Shown here piece after piece: positions 41,132 to 54,033 of a stretch of DNA of 60,403 nt. Where the stretch lies: contig JAUCBJ010001507.1 in the NCBI GenBank assembly GCA_032718475.1, positions 1 to 60,403 on the forward strand. The letters are read 5' to 3'. The DNA comes from Nemertoderma westbladi. Lineage: Eukaryota > Xenacoelomorpha > Nemertodermatida > Nemertodermatidae. Position 1 is the first letter of the stretch, and every line of letters begins with the position of its first letter. A program made the position numbers and the translations under genes. Below the pieces are notes generated by a model, which was not told where the DNA came from, did no database searches, and saw only the letters and a program-made list of their open reading frames with translations.

Positions 41132-44100
41132 CCCTGTTGAAAATCCCTGCTACACATACTAAGTACTTGTAAAGTCTACTTGCTATCTTCTTAACAAGTA
41201 CTTGCCAAGATATGTAAAGTATATCACTTAATAAGCCAAATCTTTCTATGAATGTAAAGTTTTAACTAGGCACTTGGTAATTGTAAACAGTATGTCATGT
41301 AAATAGAAAGTAATAATAAATTTATCAATGCAAATTATAATATAAAACTCAAACGTGAGACTGACCAATCACTGCACTGTACATGTGTGTGCATGTTCTG
41401 TGTAGATGGGAGGGGGGTGGGGGTGTACCTTATCCAATCCCTACACCCTACATTCTACAGGCCTACACCTACAATACCATATACATTTAGAACAGGAAAC
41501 AGCAGAGTATATATGAAAATATTTAATCCTTAGTGATAAGAGAGTATCGTTGATATATTTTGGTGATGACCCACATATTCGTATTCGATTAGTTAGATTA
41601 ATATAATTTATCTTATTTTCAGACAAAATAGAATATTCATATTGATAAATCTACGACAATTTATTAACTTTAAGGCCTTGTAATAGGTCATTTGACATTT
41701 TATATCTATTCAAAAATGTAAATAATACACAAAAGCAATTGAAGCATAAGAAAACTGTAAAATTAAAAACAATGTTTTACGATTAAAAAAATTTATCTTG
41801 CGATATTAATAGCTTTCTTTCTTCATTATTTTCTTTTCTTATTTCTTTCTAACATAGCAGCTTTGGTAATCAGAGGAATCACTCATTAAATCACCAAAAA
41901 TGAACGCAAAAACTGAATAATGTAATAGGAATGCTAAATATTCGTTTGTTTTGGTTCATATTCAATTTCGATCCAGTTAGGACGTTAAATTACCTAAATG
42001 TCAATGTCCCAATTTGATATATTACTAACAACATCAGCATTTTTTACCTATATTAAACAATATTTCATAGATGTTCATATTCTCAGGAAAAAAAGTACCA
42101 AATATGAACGTTTAATTTCTTTCGTGGACGTCATGGACTACCTGGGATAGCTGCATTCAGACCTGACAACTGGCAGGCCCCACTGAAACTACTGAACTGT
42201 TGTATGTAATACAGTGACATTGTTATGCCTAGACTCAGGCAAGTACAAGATTGCCCAACAACAACAGGTTTGCCCCGAGAGCTGACTCAGCAAAAAAGCA
42301 CCCCCCAACCCCCACTATGGATTACATTAGCAATGCGGAGGTCCGGCCACTAGAGGCCAGTGGAATTACTGGAAACAATCGGCCTCACAGGCGTCAGTTA
42401 ACTCCTGACCGGCTGCCTGTCTCACCCCCTACTGGAGAGAGAGCAGCCAACAATTCTTTGAGTCCCTTTCCTGATGACCTTTCTGGCCCAAACCCTGGGT
42501 CACCAGGGAGGCCAGATTGTGATGGGGAGAGGGATTCTGGAGTTGGAGGCTACTCTCATGTTCCACCCCGACCAACAAAGCCATTGGTGAATCTGAGGCA
42601 AGTCACTAGACTAGCCTCAGTAAACACCCTAACACTCGGGTCCCCAATGCGACAAGGTGAGCTGACTGCCTTGGCAGATAAGCTTTCTCTTAGCGCAGTG
42701 GGTGTTCAAGAGCACCGAATGCAGACTGGACAGACTGATGAGGTTCTGATTAAGGACATGGGGGGCGGTTGGCGACTTGCCCTCGCGTCAGCAGATGATA
42801 GTGGCAATGGTGGAATTGGTCTATTGATGAATCCAACTGCACATGCAGCATTGGACAAAATAGACCAAATCTCTAACCGCATCATCCGTTGCCACTTCTC
42901 ATGTTCTGGAAGACTGGCTAAGAAGTTTCCTAAGGTGGTTCTGATTGTGTGCTACTAGTGTTGCCCCTGTAGAGGAGGTGGAAAACTTTTACCACAATCT
43001 ACAAGCAGCTACTGATGGAGTGGATCAGCATGCATTCTTAACATTCCTGGGAGACTTTAATGCAAGTCTGCATCAATCACCTACATCGCCCTGGGTCTAT
43101 AGCAATAGTGTTAACCGAAATTCTGTCCATCTTCAGGATTTTATCTCTGGAAATGGATTGTTTTCGGCTGGAACCCAGTTCAAGAAGCGAACTGGAAAGC
43201 TATGGACTCATAGTGGACCCAGTGGTCACAAGTCCCAGATAGACCATATTCTGTTTCGTAGGAAATACAGGAGCTCTATACAAGACTGTAATGCATTTAC
43301 ACTTCGACCCTTCTCCAGTGATCACCGCCTTATTGTGGCCAAGGTAAGACTTAGTCTGCGTGCTAGCAGAACAACGAAATCTGCCTTGCCGCGGCATGAC
43401 TGGTCCTCTCTGTTGCAACAGCCAAGTGTGAGATCCAGCTTTGCACTACAGCTGAGCAACAGGTATGAGGCTCTTGCCTCTGAGGCGGCAGATCACTGTG
43501 AGGGCTTTACTGCCTTTACAGAAGCAGTTAAGTTAGCAGCTGCAGAAACAGTTCCTGTATACCCTCAAAACAGGAAAAGGGCCCCCTGGACTGACAACAA
43601 AATTCAGAAGTGCCGAAATGACCTTCATAAGGCGCAGAAAGAGTCCCGACTCAAACAGACTACAGCGGCCAAGAATGCAGTTAAGGCTGCATCTAGGTCC
43701 CTAAACAGGCAGTACTCTGTTAATCTACAGGAGCTAATAAATGAACAGGTTGATGCCATCAATGATGCTGATGACAGCAGGCAATCATCCCAGGCATGGA
43801 AATCGATCAATCTGCTTACTGGGCGGAAAAGCCAACCAACCACCAAGGTTAAGGCTGAATCACCAGCCGATCGCCTCAATGGTTGGAAAGCCCACTTTGA
43901 AAAGCTCCTCAATAATGACAGGGTATTGCCTGATAACTTTATAGAAGTAAAAGTGTCTGAGTCTGTACTCCCAGATATTCCCATTGGCGATATCTCCTTT
44001 GCAGAAGTGAAGGCTGCTGCAAAGAGCATTAAGACCAATCGTGCCAGTGGAGTAGATGGTGTTCCCCCTGAGGTCTTTAAAATACCTGAGTGTTTAAAGC

Positions 44101-45813
44101 TCATCTATCCCATCATAGTAGACATGTACCGAACAACAAGTGTCCCATAAGAAATGAAAACAAATAAGTTGGTGCCAGTTCCCAAGAAGGGCAACCCAAC
44201 ACATTATGGTTCTTTTCGGGGAATCTCATTGATCTCGATTGCTGCAAAGATATACAATAGGATTCTATTAAATCGCATCAGGGATCCCATTGAGAGACTG
44301 CTCCGTGGAAATCAGAATGGGTTCCGCAAAGGTCGTGGAACCATGGAGCCCATTTTGGCACTTAGAAGGATAATTGAAGAATTATCAAAAAAGAAAGACA
44401 GGCATCTGGCTGTTATCTTTGTTGACTTCTTCAAGGCCTTTGATTCAGTCTCTCGCTCACGTATGTTCAGCATACTTTCATTATATGGGATTCCTGATGA
44501 AATTATTGCAGCAATCAGATCAGTATACGATGGTTCGACAACATTTGTGTCTACTGTTGACGGTGACACAGAACCATTTGAAGTGTTATGGGGCGTCCTC
44601 CAAGGAGACACACTTGCACCATTCTTGTTCATTATTGTGGTTGACTATGTTCTACGCATGTCCTTAGATCATCATAATGATGATGGGGTGATGATAACTC
44701 CACCTACTGGCTCCAGAAGTCGAGGAAATCCTGCCAAGTACCTAACTGATCTAGACTTTGCTGATGACTTAGGAGTACTCTCAGAATCATTAGAGGGAGC
44801 CCAACGGCTCCTCAGCTCATTAGAACATGCTGCTTCTAGTGTTGGTCTTTTTATTAACTCCAGAAAAACCAAAATTCTGACAGTTAACTTTGAAAGTCCT
44901 CAGCAAGTCTCTGATCGGATAGCATAAGCTCAAAGGATGGTATGCTTGAGCATGTGGACGACTTCTGTTACCTGGGATCTTGGATCCGGAAGTCAGGTGA
45001 GGACCTTCGAATACGTAAGGGAAAGGCATGGGCAGCCTTGAATAGGCTTTCCAGGATTTGGAAGTCACCGAGAATTAATCGGAAACTTAAGGTCCGATTA
45101 TTTAGAGCAGCAGTAGTTCCAGTACTCCTCTACGGGAGTCCATGCTGGGCTCTAACTGCTGAGGACACCAAATCTCTGGATGGCACATTCACAAGAATGC
45201 TACGCCGGGTTCATTGTGTCAAGTACAATGCACACATCTCCAACCAGACACTATATAACATTGGAGGTGTCTCATTGGTTCCCCCAAGCTTGACACTAGA
45301 ACATAATCGCCTCCACTTTGCAGGACATTGCTTTCGCCGTGAGGACCAGCCAGTGCATAATCTTGTACTTTGGCAGCCTCATGGAGTGAATAAGCATGGT
45401 GGACAGCCCATGACTTTCTTGAGACGCATCTTAAAGGACACTGGCCTTAAAGATGCGGATGATCTAGCAAATGTCATGGGTGATAGGGAGTTGTGGCGGT
45501 GCAATTTTGTTGACAAGCCGGCACAGCATTCTTAAAAATGCAGCTGCAATGCAGCATGCCGATCCTAGTAGTAACAGTACTGCAGTAAGCCTATTTCTGC
45601 ATATATGCAATACTTTGCAGGAACATGGCAAGTACCTGCAAAATATAAGAGAGCAAAGTAACACTTGCAATATTTATTAAAACTAAAGAAATAACTTACA
45701 TGCTCTATTAAGTTTACCAAATATTTGTTACTAAACATATTTTGACAAGTGTAATAAACTAATAGCAAGGAACTTGCAAATCTTAGGAAATGTACTATGA
45801 ATTTTCAACAGGG
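41132..45813. mobile_element. DNA transposon with TIR CCCTGTTGAAAAT, carrying an RTE-like LINE
   Basis: The 13-bp inverted ends CCCTGTTGAAAAT (41132-41144) and ATTTTCAACAGGG (45801-45813) interrupt the 72-bp array. Subterminal regions hold scattered AAGTACTTG(C/T)-type motifs in both orientations (41158-41215, 45600-45790), as often seen at transposase-binding ends. No transposase is recognised: the interior is AT-rich unassigned sequence (41240-42110) plus the LINE. The array around it allows at most a 1-2 bp target duplication to be inferred (left T, right TT), so the superfamily is uncertain. Confidence 0.7.
42251..45535 (+). pseudogene. RTE-like LINE (endonuclease plus reverse transcriptase), inactivated
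   Basis: Endonuclease motifs: VGVQEHRM, FLGDFNAS and SDHRLIVAKV (42690-43350). Reverse transcriptase: NKLVPVPKKGNP, FRGISLISIAAKIYNRIL, NQNGFRKGRGTMEPI, FVDFFKAFDS, GVLQGDTLAPFLF and catalytic DLDFADDLGVL (44160-44790). The C-terminal end (HISNQTLYNIGGVSL, HFAGHCFRREDQP) is typical of RTE-like elements. Damage: a frameshift at 42945-42958 within the endonuclease, an in-frame TAA at 44148-44150 just before the RT, and a frameshift near 44927-44942. The N-terminal ~100 codons (Pro-rich) are unassigned. 16163-18085 holds an older relative of its 3' part. Confidence 0.9.
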
Positions 45814-46000
45814 TTGCCCCTGCTATCATGGGTTACACCCTATGTGGTTTGGGGCAGTATGTCGTAGAAACTACTACGAGAGGGTATGCCCCTGCTATCA
45901 TGGGTTACACCCTATGTGGTGTGGGGCAGTAAGTTGTAGAAACTACTACGAGAGGGTATGCCCCTGCTATCATGGGTTACACCCTATGTGGTGTGTAAAG
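45814..46000. repeat. 72-bp satellite array, right part (about 2.6 copies)
   Basis: Continuation of the array at 40645, starting in the middle of a unit (TTGCCCCTGCTATCATGGG), exactly where the left part breaks off. Confidence 0.95.
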
Positions 46001-46570
46001 GTATTATATAATATATAGGATTGCCAGAAGTGACGGATTTGGAGGGGCAGAGAATAGCCCCACACTTCTTCTTCGATTTCAGTCTGTTGTTTTTCAACAA
46101 AGCAGATATAATTGTTTAGAAATAAATAATAAAAATGACTGATAGATATCTCAATTACTGTATGTAATTCATATTCATTTTCATAAAATATTGATAAATT
46201 TTATGGTTCACTTTAATTCAGAGGCCATGATTCAGGGCTTTTTTTTAAATATTTTCATTTACATGGGATAAGATCTATAATGTTTAAAGTTTAAATTGAA
46301 ACTTGTATAGGGAAATATAGGGAAAGCAATGGATTCTCTTTGGTTGGGTGAAGAGTCAGATGCTCCTCCAGGTGTGGGGGCAGATGCAGCACCAGCACAT
46401 TAAAGGGACTCAGTTGGCTTCTTTCGACTCATTTTGATATAGTTTGTTTTGATATACTGTTATAACAATGTAAGAGCAGATTTAGTTTCGTTCATTTTGT
46501 TCTACTATACTTTGTTGGTTTTGCTTTATCTGTTATGTAATTTCTTATATAATATTTAATTCTAATATTA
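46001..46570. other. Unassigned
   Basis: A 24-codon ORF at 46330-46404 (MDSLWLGEESDAPPGV...) is the only coding-like piece; too short to call. Confidence 0.3.
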
Positions 46571-47563
46571 TGTTGATTTGAACATAATGTGTTAGAACAC
46601 AATTACGTGGCTTTAAACATAATGTTCTGTTAGAGCACAATTACGTGGCTTTGAACATAATGTTATGTTAGAACACAATTACGTTGATTTGAACATAATG
46701 TTGTGTTAGAAAACAATTACGTGGCTTTGAACATAATGTTCTGTTACAACACAATAAAGTGGCTTTGAACATAATGTTCTGTTAGAACACAATTACATGG
46801 CTTTGAACGTAATGTTCTGTTAGAACACAATTACGTGGCTTTGAACGTAATGTTCTGTTAGAACACAATTACGTTGATTTGAACATAATGTTGTGTTATA
46901 ACATAATTACGTGGCTTTGAACGTAATGTTTTGTTAGAACACAATTACGAGGCTTTAAACATAATGTTCTGTTAGAACACAATTACGTGGCTTTGAACAT
47001 AATGTTCTGTTAGAACACAATTACGTTGATTTGAACATAATGTTGTGTTAGAACACAATTACGAGGCTTTAAACATAATGTTCTGTTACAACACAATTTC
47101 GTGGCTTTAAACATTATGTTGTGTTAGAACACAATTACGTTGATTTGAATATAATGTACTGTTAGAATACAATTACGTGGCTTTGAACATAATATTGTGT
47201 TAGAACACAATTTCGAGTCTTTGAACATAATGTTCTGTTACAACATAATTACGTGGCTTTGAACATAATGTTTTGTTAGAACACAATTTCGTGGCTTTGA
47301 ACATAATGTTATTTTAGAACATAATTTCGTGGCTTTGAACATTATGTTGTGTTATAACACAATTACGTTGATTTGAATATAATCTACTGTTAGAAAACAA
47401 TTACGTTGATTTCAACATAATGTTCTGATTTGGTTTTATATTAGACGTGTGGTGATGTTTCATGATTTTCTTTTTCGGTATTGTATTGTGTCCATTATCA
47501 GGGAATTATTTTATTTATATTTGAACTATTTGTGTGTTATTATAAATATTATATTTATTGCAG

Positions 47564-47840
47564 AGACATTGTCACAGGTTCCTTGTTCTGTGTTTTCAAT
47601 AAAGGGCACAAAGAGACCCTTACATTCTTCGATAAGAGTGTGGGGGTAGGCGATTTGGTTCGCCTTATAGAACCAGCGCACCGCGGAGAGTTGTTTGGCG
47701 GGACTCCCATTGTTGTTATAGAAGAGGAACCAATAAAAATTAATGTATTGAGTGTACCACGGAAATTAATAGACATGAAGACTATAACGGATACAATGGA
47801 GCCGTTTTCCATTGTAATGAACGACTTACAACTTCAATGA
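47564..47840 (+). CDS. Second coding exon, copy B
   Basis: Same as 36799-37075, with the same splice signals and the terminal TGA next to the donor. No second copy of the first coding exon is seen in the window, so copy B could serve only as an alternative exon or is a partial gene copy. Confidence 0.5.
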
Positions 47841-48103
47841 GTAAGTTTAGACAATTTTCTTACACCAATTTTCCTACACTTACACTCATTACTAATGTAT
47901 TTTTTTAGAAAATATTTATTACATAACTATGCGACGGATTCAAAGCTAAAAAAAGTTTTAATAATGATTTAGGCTATAGGTTATTTTGAAGCTCCAGATA
48001 AAATTTGGTAATTAAAAATTAGACACAAAATCAAAAATGTAATTAATAATGACATATGAAAAATTACACCATTTTTCATTATGTTGAACTATATTATTTA
48101 CAG

Positions 48104-48199
48104 AGCAGTCGATTGAGGTTAAAAAGGATTGATCTGAAGGAGGAAAACCAATGTAAAATAAAAAAGCTTATGGAAAACTTAATGAAAATGTTAAAGTAG
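48104..48199 (+). CDS. Candidate third exon, copy B
   Basis: Same as 37339-37434. Confidence 0.3.
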   Translation, partial: SSRLRLKRIDLKEENQCKIKKLMENLMKMLK

Positions 48200-49201
48200 G
48201 GGCAGATTTGTGGTGTGTTGTCATTGTGTTTTGGACTTTGAGTGTTTTTGGAGGTTCTTCGGATGTGTTTGACGGTGATCGAATGTGTTCGGTCGTGTTT
48301 GTCTTTAAGTACCTTCCCTAATAATTAATTAATTTAAATTTTAGACAACAATAAAATCAACTCATCGTGGGGTTGTATGTGACGGCCTCTATGGTTATTA
48401 CAACCGATGCCCATGTTTTTCATCGCAAATAACGAAGGACATTCTTTGAGTAATTCAAACTGATGTTCTTCTCGAAAATGTTCCAGTAAACACAGAGGGA
48501 AAACCAATCCGGCAGGGTGTTTTTCACTCAAGTCGATTCACCTCGCATTTCTTGGTACAGGGAGCAATGAACGTTTGTTAATTATAATATTTAATTTTAT
48601 TACGTAATTTAAAACCTTAAATAAAATATGATACAATGTAATTAAACATAAACATAGATAAATCAAATAATTTTTTATTTCGTAGGTCCAAGAAAAAAAT
48701 ATTTGATCGGACGCACTGTAGTTCATTTTTCTTGTTATTTTAATATAAATAGGATAATTAAATTATTAAATATCTTTCTTTCAGTGAAATGCACACTGTA
48801 GAAATGTACATGGAATAGTTTTTAGTATCCAAGGCCCTGCCAGGCCGAGACTTACATTTCATTTTTTTTAACCTAACAGGATAAAATAAAATTTTCAAAA
48901 TTCTCTGTTTTTCTTTTCTTTTATATTAACTTTTCTAGAGCATGTTATAACAGGGTTTAAATATAGACTGCTCCTGGTAGCAGTTAGGTGAAGATAATGT
49001 ATGTAAGGGCGGAGGTCTGTTGTCCAGTGGTTTAAGTTATAATAATATAAATTCGGCATCTTGCCACCTTCATGAGTGTGGTTGTAAATTATTAAGAATT
49101 AATATTGCGGCAAATTGCCACATTTCGGGTTGTTACGGAAACGGTTCATATTATGTTTTTCCTTACGTGATAAATTAATTTTAATTCTTTTTTTTATTTA
49201 G

Positions 49202-49432
49202 TCCAAAACTCAGACATTAACAAATCGCCAAGTGCGGCGACAACAAATCGCCAAGTGCGGCGACATGTCAATCAACAAATACAACAATACAATGGACAAT
49301 GGAATGTGGTTGGATGGTCCAAATCGAGCAGTTTTGGAGCAGATAAAGAAGGGGGGACAATGTTTGTCTCATCAAAATAGCACATAACGTCTGTTCGACC
49401 CATTGTACAGTATCAGTTTCAGCTTCTCGAAG
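49202..49432 (+). CDS. Candidate further exon, copy B
   Basis: Same as 38437-38667, including the internal 21-bp direct repeat and both splice signals. Confidence 0.3.
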
Positions 49433-49993
49433 GTAAGCTATTTAATTAAAAATAGTTTAATAATTTCTGTTAATGATAACGATAATTAGCACTTTGAGTA
49501 TCAAAAACAGTATGATGGACCAATATAAATTTGGTTATTATATTAAACAATCTAGTCCTATGAAAAAATTTATAATTTATAATAAATATGTAATATATTT
49601 CGCTATTTAAGAAAACTTTAAGTGAAAATTAAAAATTATAAATGTAAAAGTTGAAGAGTATCATATACTTAGTCCAATGGGAAATCATTTATTATTTTCA
49701 TTAATTTTAATTAGTCAATTAAGTCCTTACCGATAGATATGTACAGCAGTAGCGAAACTGCACCGATATATGTTGGATGCAATCAGTGATCAGCTAACGG
49801 CAGTCAGCTGAACGGTAGGTCTCACTCACCTCACAGTGAAAGGCATTATGAAGAGTCCAATCCTGGAAATGACAGTGAGGGTGAAGTCCGAAATGGGAGA
49901 AGGAAAGGGAGCGTTGCATAATGAAGATTGGTGTGTAATGTTATCTAACCAATATGGGAAGCAGCAACACAAACTTGGGAGACGAAACCTACC

Positions 49994-50201
49994 GATTGTC
50001 AAAATAACTAATTCCAACTCTTTACTAATAACTTCTGACTGTATAACAGTATACTCCAGCAATATGACCGAATACAAACCACACACAAAAGACCGAATAA
50101 CCGTACCGGTACGGACAACCTCCACCAATATATCACACACAGAATATATATTAGGCCATCCATGCCTTATAACCTTTGACGCAACTCAAGTCACACTCAT
50201 C
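49994..50201 (-). other. Probable 3' flank or untranslated region of the Copia element
   Basis: No ORF of note on the minus strand. It includes the palindrome CCGTACCGGTACGG (50101-50114). No LTR could be delimited because no second copy was found near 54.7-55.2 kb. Confidence 0.35.
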
Positions 50202-51748
50202 TTAGTTTTTAAGTTGAGTGTCAGAATACCAAACACCACAGTTCATAACTTCCCACAAGATATATCCACTAATATTCTTAGTCAGGCAATCAGCAAGTTG
50301 GAGTTTGGTATGCACGAATCTCACTTCAACCTCATCAGTTAGCTCTCTTAATGCTCCAAGATCCACTCGAAGGCGCTTTTCAGTGACATTGCTATCTGCA
50401 CTCTTTAGATGATCAACCAAACTTTGCGAGTCAGTATTCAAACGTTTTTGTTTAACATGAAAATGAATCTCATTTAGAATACCAGACAAGAACATCAACA
50501 TATCAATCCCATCAGCTGCTGCAAGTGTTTCAGCCGCGAAAGTTGAACGTGCCACACGTCGGATCTTTTTTGATTGCCAAGTCACTAAATTAAATTTGTT
50601 TCCAGATGACATCGCCAATATGACTCCGCCCTGGCTACTTCCATTTTGGCCAGTTCCAAAGCTGCTATCTGTATAACATTCTAGAACAGGAAGATCCTCC
50701 AATTTTTGGTACACAATCTTTGAAGGGGAAAATGCTTTACATCTTCTAAGAAGTTTATTTGCTTCTTTCAGAGTTTTTACAGTAGCATTTTCAACCTGAG
50801 ACATGATATTTGATACACCGTATGATAGATCCGGTCGTGTTACTGTGGCAGACCATTGTAATGCTCCAATTAATGATCTCAATTCCCTTACTTCTTCTTT
50901 GAGCAAGACACTATCATCGGGTCTTTTAGGTAAGTTAATCTGATGTATTCCATCAATATAATTAATCTGTGAAACATGTAATTCAAAAGAATCCCCACAA
51001 CTTTCTGTACGAATATCCATTCCAACAAATTTCAGATGATTTGATATATTTTCCTCACCAACCAACAGTTTATTTCTTATGTTTCCAATTATTCTCTCTT
51101 CAAATTCATATGAACCTCCGTAAATAAAATCGTCTACATATATACATAATAGTCCTTCAAGCTTGTTGTCCTTAATACAGAAAAATAAACAGGGATCATC
51201 CCTACTCTGCTCCATTCCAATCTCAGTCATTACACTAAGGACTTTCTCATAAAATTTACGAGGAGCATCTGCTAACCCATAGGCAGCTTTCTTGAGTTTC
51301 CAACAATTACCTTCAGGTACATTTGCCTCCTTAGGTGGTATCACATAAAACATTTCGGTCTAGTGGGCTCTGCAAAAAAGCTCGTCTTATATCTATCGAT
51401 TTTGGTTTCCAATTTAAGGTAGGCAACAAGGATAACACCAAACGCAATACACCTTTGTCTATTGTCGGAGACATAGTCGTTTCAATATCATTTTTGTTAT
51501 CCTGAAAGCCTCTGATAACTAACCGTGCCTTGATATGGGTCTCCTCTCCTGCACTTTCTGATTTTTCAGTAATAACAAATCTGGATGATATTAAAGGAGC
51601 TGTGGTTTTCGAAACAGAAACTTCCTCAATGACTTTAAATTCTCTCCAATTCTCCAATTCCTTCAGCTTTGCTTCCATTACTAATTCAGGATCAAACAAC
51701 AATTCAGATGTTTCCAAGACTTCATCAATACCATACACTTTCGGAGGT
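50202..51748 (-). pseudogene. pol: Copia element: reverse transcriptase and RNase H portion
   Basis: Minus strand from LPPKVYGIDEVLETS (51748) through the RT: ENWREFKVIEEV, LISSRFVITEK, KARLVIRGFQ, SIDIRRAFLQSPLDRNV. A one-base shift near 51345 moves it to the second frame (50202-51353): KKAAYGLADAPRKFYEKV, DPCLFF and catalytic CIYVDDFIYGG. RNase H follows: CYTDSSFGTGQNGSSQGG, RSTFAAETLAAADGID, TDSQSLVDHLK, VRFVHTKLQLADCLTK. Apart from the frameshift it is well preserved. It faces opposite to the neighbouring integrase block. Confidence 0.9.
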
Positions 51749-54033
51749 AAAAAGAAGAATATCAAAAATGGTTTCATGGGTTAACAGAACAAGATAGAGC
51801 TCAAGTTTTTGAATCAGCATTTATTTCCGATCAAGGTACCGGTAGGTCAAAGCGATTACAGAGGAATTATTTCGTAGGCCGCTCGAGAGTTCCATATCAA
51901 CGCTATTCTCGGGGTAATGTTTCTTTAAATTGCATTAGGGAACCGAACCCCATAGATAAAAGGTCAAATGAACCTATGAAGTGTTTGAGTTGCGGAAGTA
52001 TTTACCATTTAATCAAGAACTGCAACTCCAAATACCGTAATGAATATGTAAACATTAGTACTGGAAATGGTAATAACTCTGCAGATTCAATGAATAGAAA
52101 AGAAAGAAATGAAATTGCTGAAGACATATATCATATTGAGAGCGCCTTTGCTATGATTGGCGGAATGGATTGTGATTCAAAGTGCTGGGCAATTATTGAT
52201 TCAGCAGCAACAAAATCTGTTTGTGGTACAATATGGTACAATAAATTTCGATCTATATTATTCAACAAATTCGGACTGGTTCCTGAGGAATCCAAAACAA
52301 CATCTGTATATAAATTCGGTCATGGAGGGATACGAAATGCAGTATTTTCCTTAAAGTTACCTATATATCTCTATGGAAAAAGATTTAATCTTCATATTGA
52401 TATGGTACCTGGTTTACTCCCATTACTTCTGAGTCGGAAAAGCTGTGAGTCATTAGAATTAGTACTGGACTTTAAATTGAAAAAGGCTTTCATACAAAAT
52501 GAGTGGAGGAATCTAGGGTCAACCTCACAAGGTCATTTAGTAGTACCAATTTTAAATTGTAAGAAAAATGGGAATCATGTTAGTAATGGTCCAGTTAACA
52601 AAGAAAATGGTATTATTGAAATTTTGGTTTCTGAGTCGGGGGGTGAAGGTATATTATCAAAAGATAATGAATCGATTGCAAGAAAATTGCATCTTCAGTT
52701 TAGCCATGCATCTGCAGAGAGGCTGCAGCGTTTGGTAAGAAATTGTGAGGGACTAAAAGTAGAAAACATTACAGGATTAAATAAGGCTATTGACAGGATT
52801 TGTGATAGATGTGCTATTTGTGCTTCTCAAAAACACCCAGCACCTAAGCCAAAAACGTGTTTGCCATTAGCTGGGGTTTTTAACAGCTGCATAGCAATGG
52901 ATTTAACTGATTGGATTAACCCAAACGACTGTCAGAAATATAAACTTTTGCATATTATAGACATAGCTACAAGATATTCAGTTGCTCAGTTTGTTAAGGA
53001 TAAGAATCCCGAGAGTATTATTGCAGGAATCTGTAAGCGGTGGGTGAGTGTATTTGGTCCGCCAATGCGTTTTTTCCATGATAATGGTGGTGAATTTACA
53101 GCATATGTTATTCTCAGACTTTAACAAAAATTCAATTGTAAAGATGTTTCTACTGCTGCTTATTCTCCGTTTAGTAACGGAATTTGCGAGAGGCATAATG
53201 GATTGCTAAAGGAAACCTTAACAAAAACAGTTCTTTCAGATAAAACCATTTCAGTAAGTTTGGCTTTAGATTATTCGATATATGCTAAGAACTGTTTATA
53301 TGATAGTGATGGTGAGGTGAGTCTTTGGTAGAAATCCTAGAGTACCTTTGTTAGAAGAAGATGATTTGTTTCAAGTGCAAGCATCCGATAAGTTTGATTG
53401 GGATGATCCTATTCGTGACCAAATGAATGTTCTGTTTACCACTCGCAAGGCTTATATTTCTTCTGAGGCAAGTCGAAGACTGAAAACTGCTTTAACTCAT
53501 AAGGTCACCACTCCAAGTGAGAATGTATCATCTGGACAAATTGTTTATTACTGGAGAGACAATGTTTCAAAAGAAAAGCGAGGTTGGAAGGGGCCAGGCA
53601 TTGTAATAGGTCGAGATGGACCTACAATTCTCGTTAAACATGGTGTAAACGTTATTAGAGTTCACAGAATTCATATTAGAAAGTCAGAACCTATCAATGA
53701 TGACGAAAGTTGCTGTGATGAAGATTATTGTAATAATAATAAAATGGATGAGAGTGAAAGAGTGAAGTAACTAACAAATGCTGTTATTAATCTAGATAAT
53801 AATGGAGATGATGTGACAATTCCTTTACCAGTAGTTGGTGAAAATAAACAAATTTTGTCGAAAACTGTTGATGTTGACCTTGAGGGAGGCATACAGAATA
53901 CAGCTGATAGAGTTGAAGGTGGTGCTAAAGATTTATCAACACATACATTATCGAGGGAGGTAAAGAATTTAAAAATAGATTCTAAACATTTTGATGAAAT
54001 GGGTGGTTTACAACGTTCACAGCGAACTAGATT
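51749..54033 (+). pseudogene. pol: Copia element: gag zinc knuckle, protease and integrase, in inverted orientation
   Basis: Plus strand, open from about 51749 in the frame of the ORF 51976-53124: gag end with knuckle CLSCGSIYHLIKNC, protease-like WAIIDSAATKSVCG (DSA in place of DSG), integrase finger (LHLQFSHASAERLQRL, CDRCAIC) and core residues in AMDLTDW and FFHDNGGEFT. A stop at 53122-53124 interrupts it. In another frame the Glu-bearing SPFSNGICERHNGLLKE continues, with a further shift near 53330 before the C-terminal domain (53348-53770: GWKGPGIVIGRDGPTILVKH). The block is flanked by a 42-bp inverted repeat (51707-51748 and 54034-54075). Confidence 0.88.

Larger units (their letters stand above)
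46571..49993 (+). repeat. Segmental duplication, copy B
   Basis: Repeats 35806-39228 without noticed change. The left edge starts inside the 38-bp minisatellite (GTTGATTTGAACATAATG). The right edge is at CCTACCGAT, inside the inverted-repeat arm, where it joins sequence next to the Copia element. Confidence 0.95.

Noticed and set aside
40642-41172. Plus-strand 176-codon ORF of 24-residue repeats
   Set aside because: Product of a 72-bp satellite whose unit is divisible by three; several frames are equally open and a 1-bp insertion breaks the register.
42951-42958. Programmed frameshift between the first two RTE-like LINE frames
   Set aside because: The break is inside the endonuclease domain, no slippery heptamer in phase is seen, and further stops and shifts follow, so mutation is the simpler explanation.
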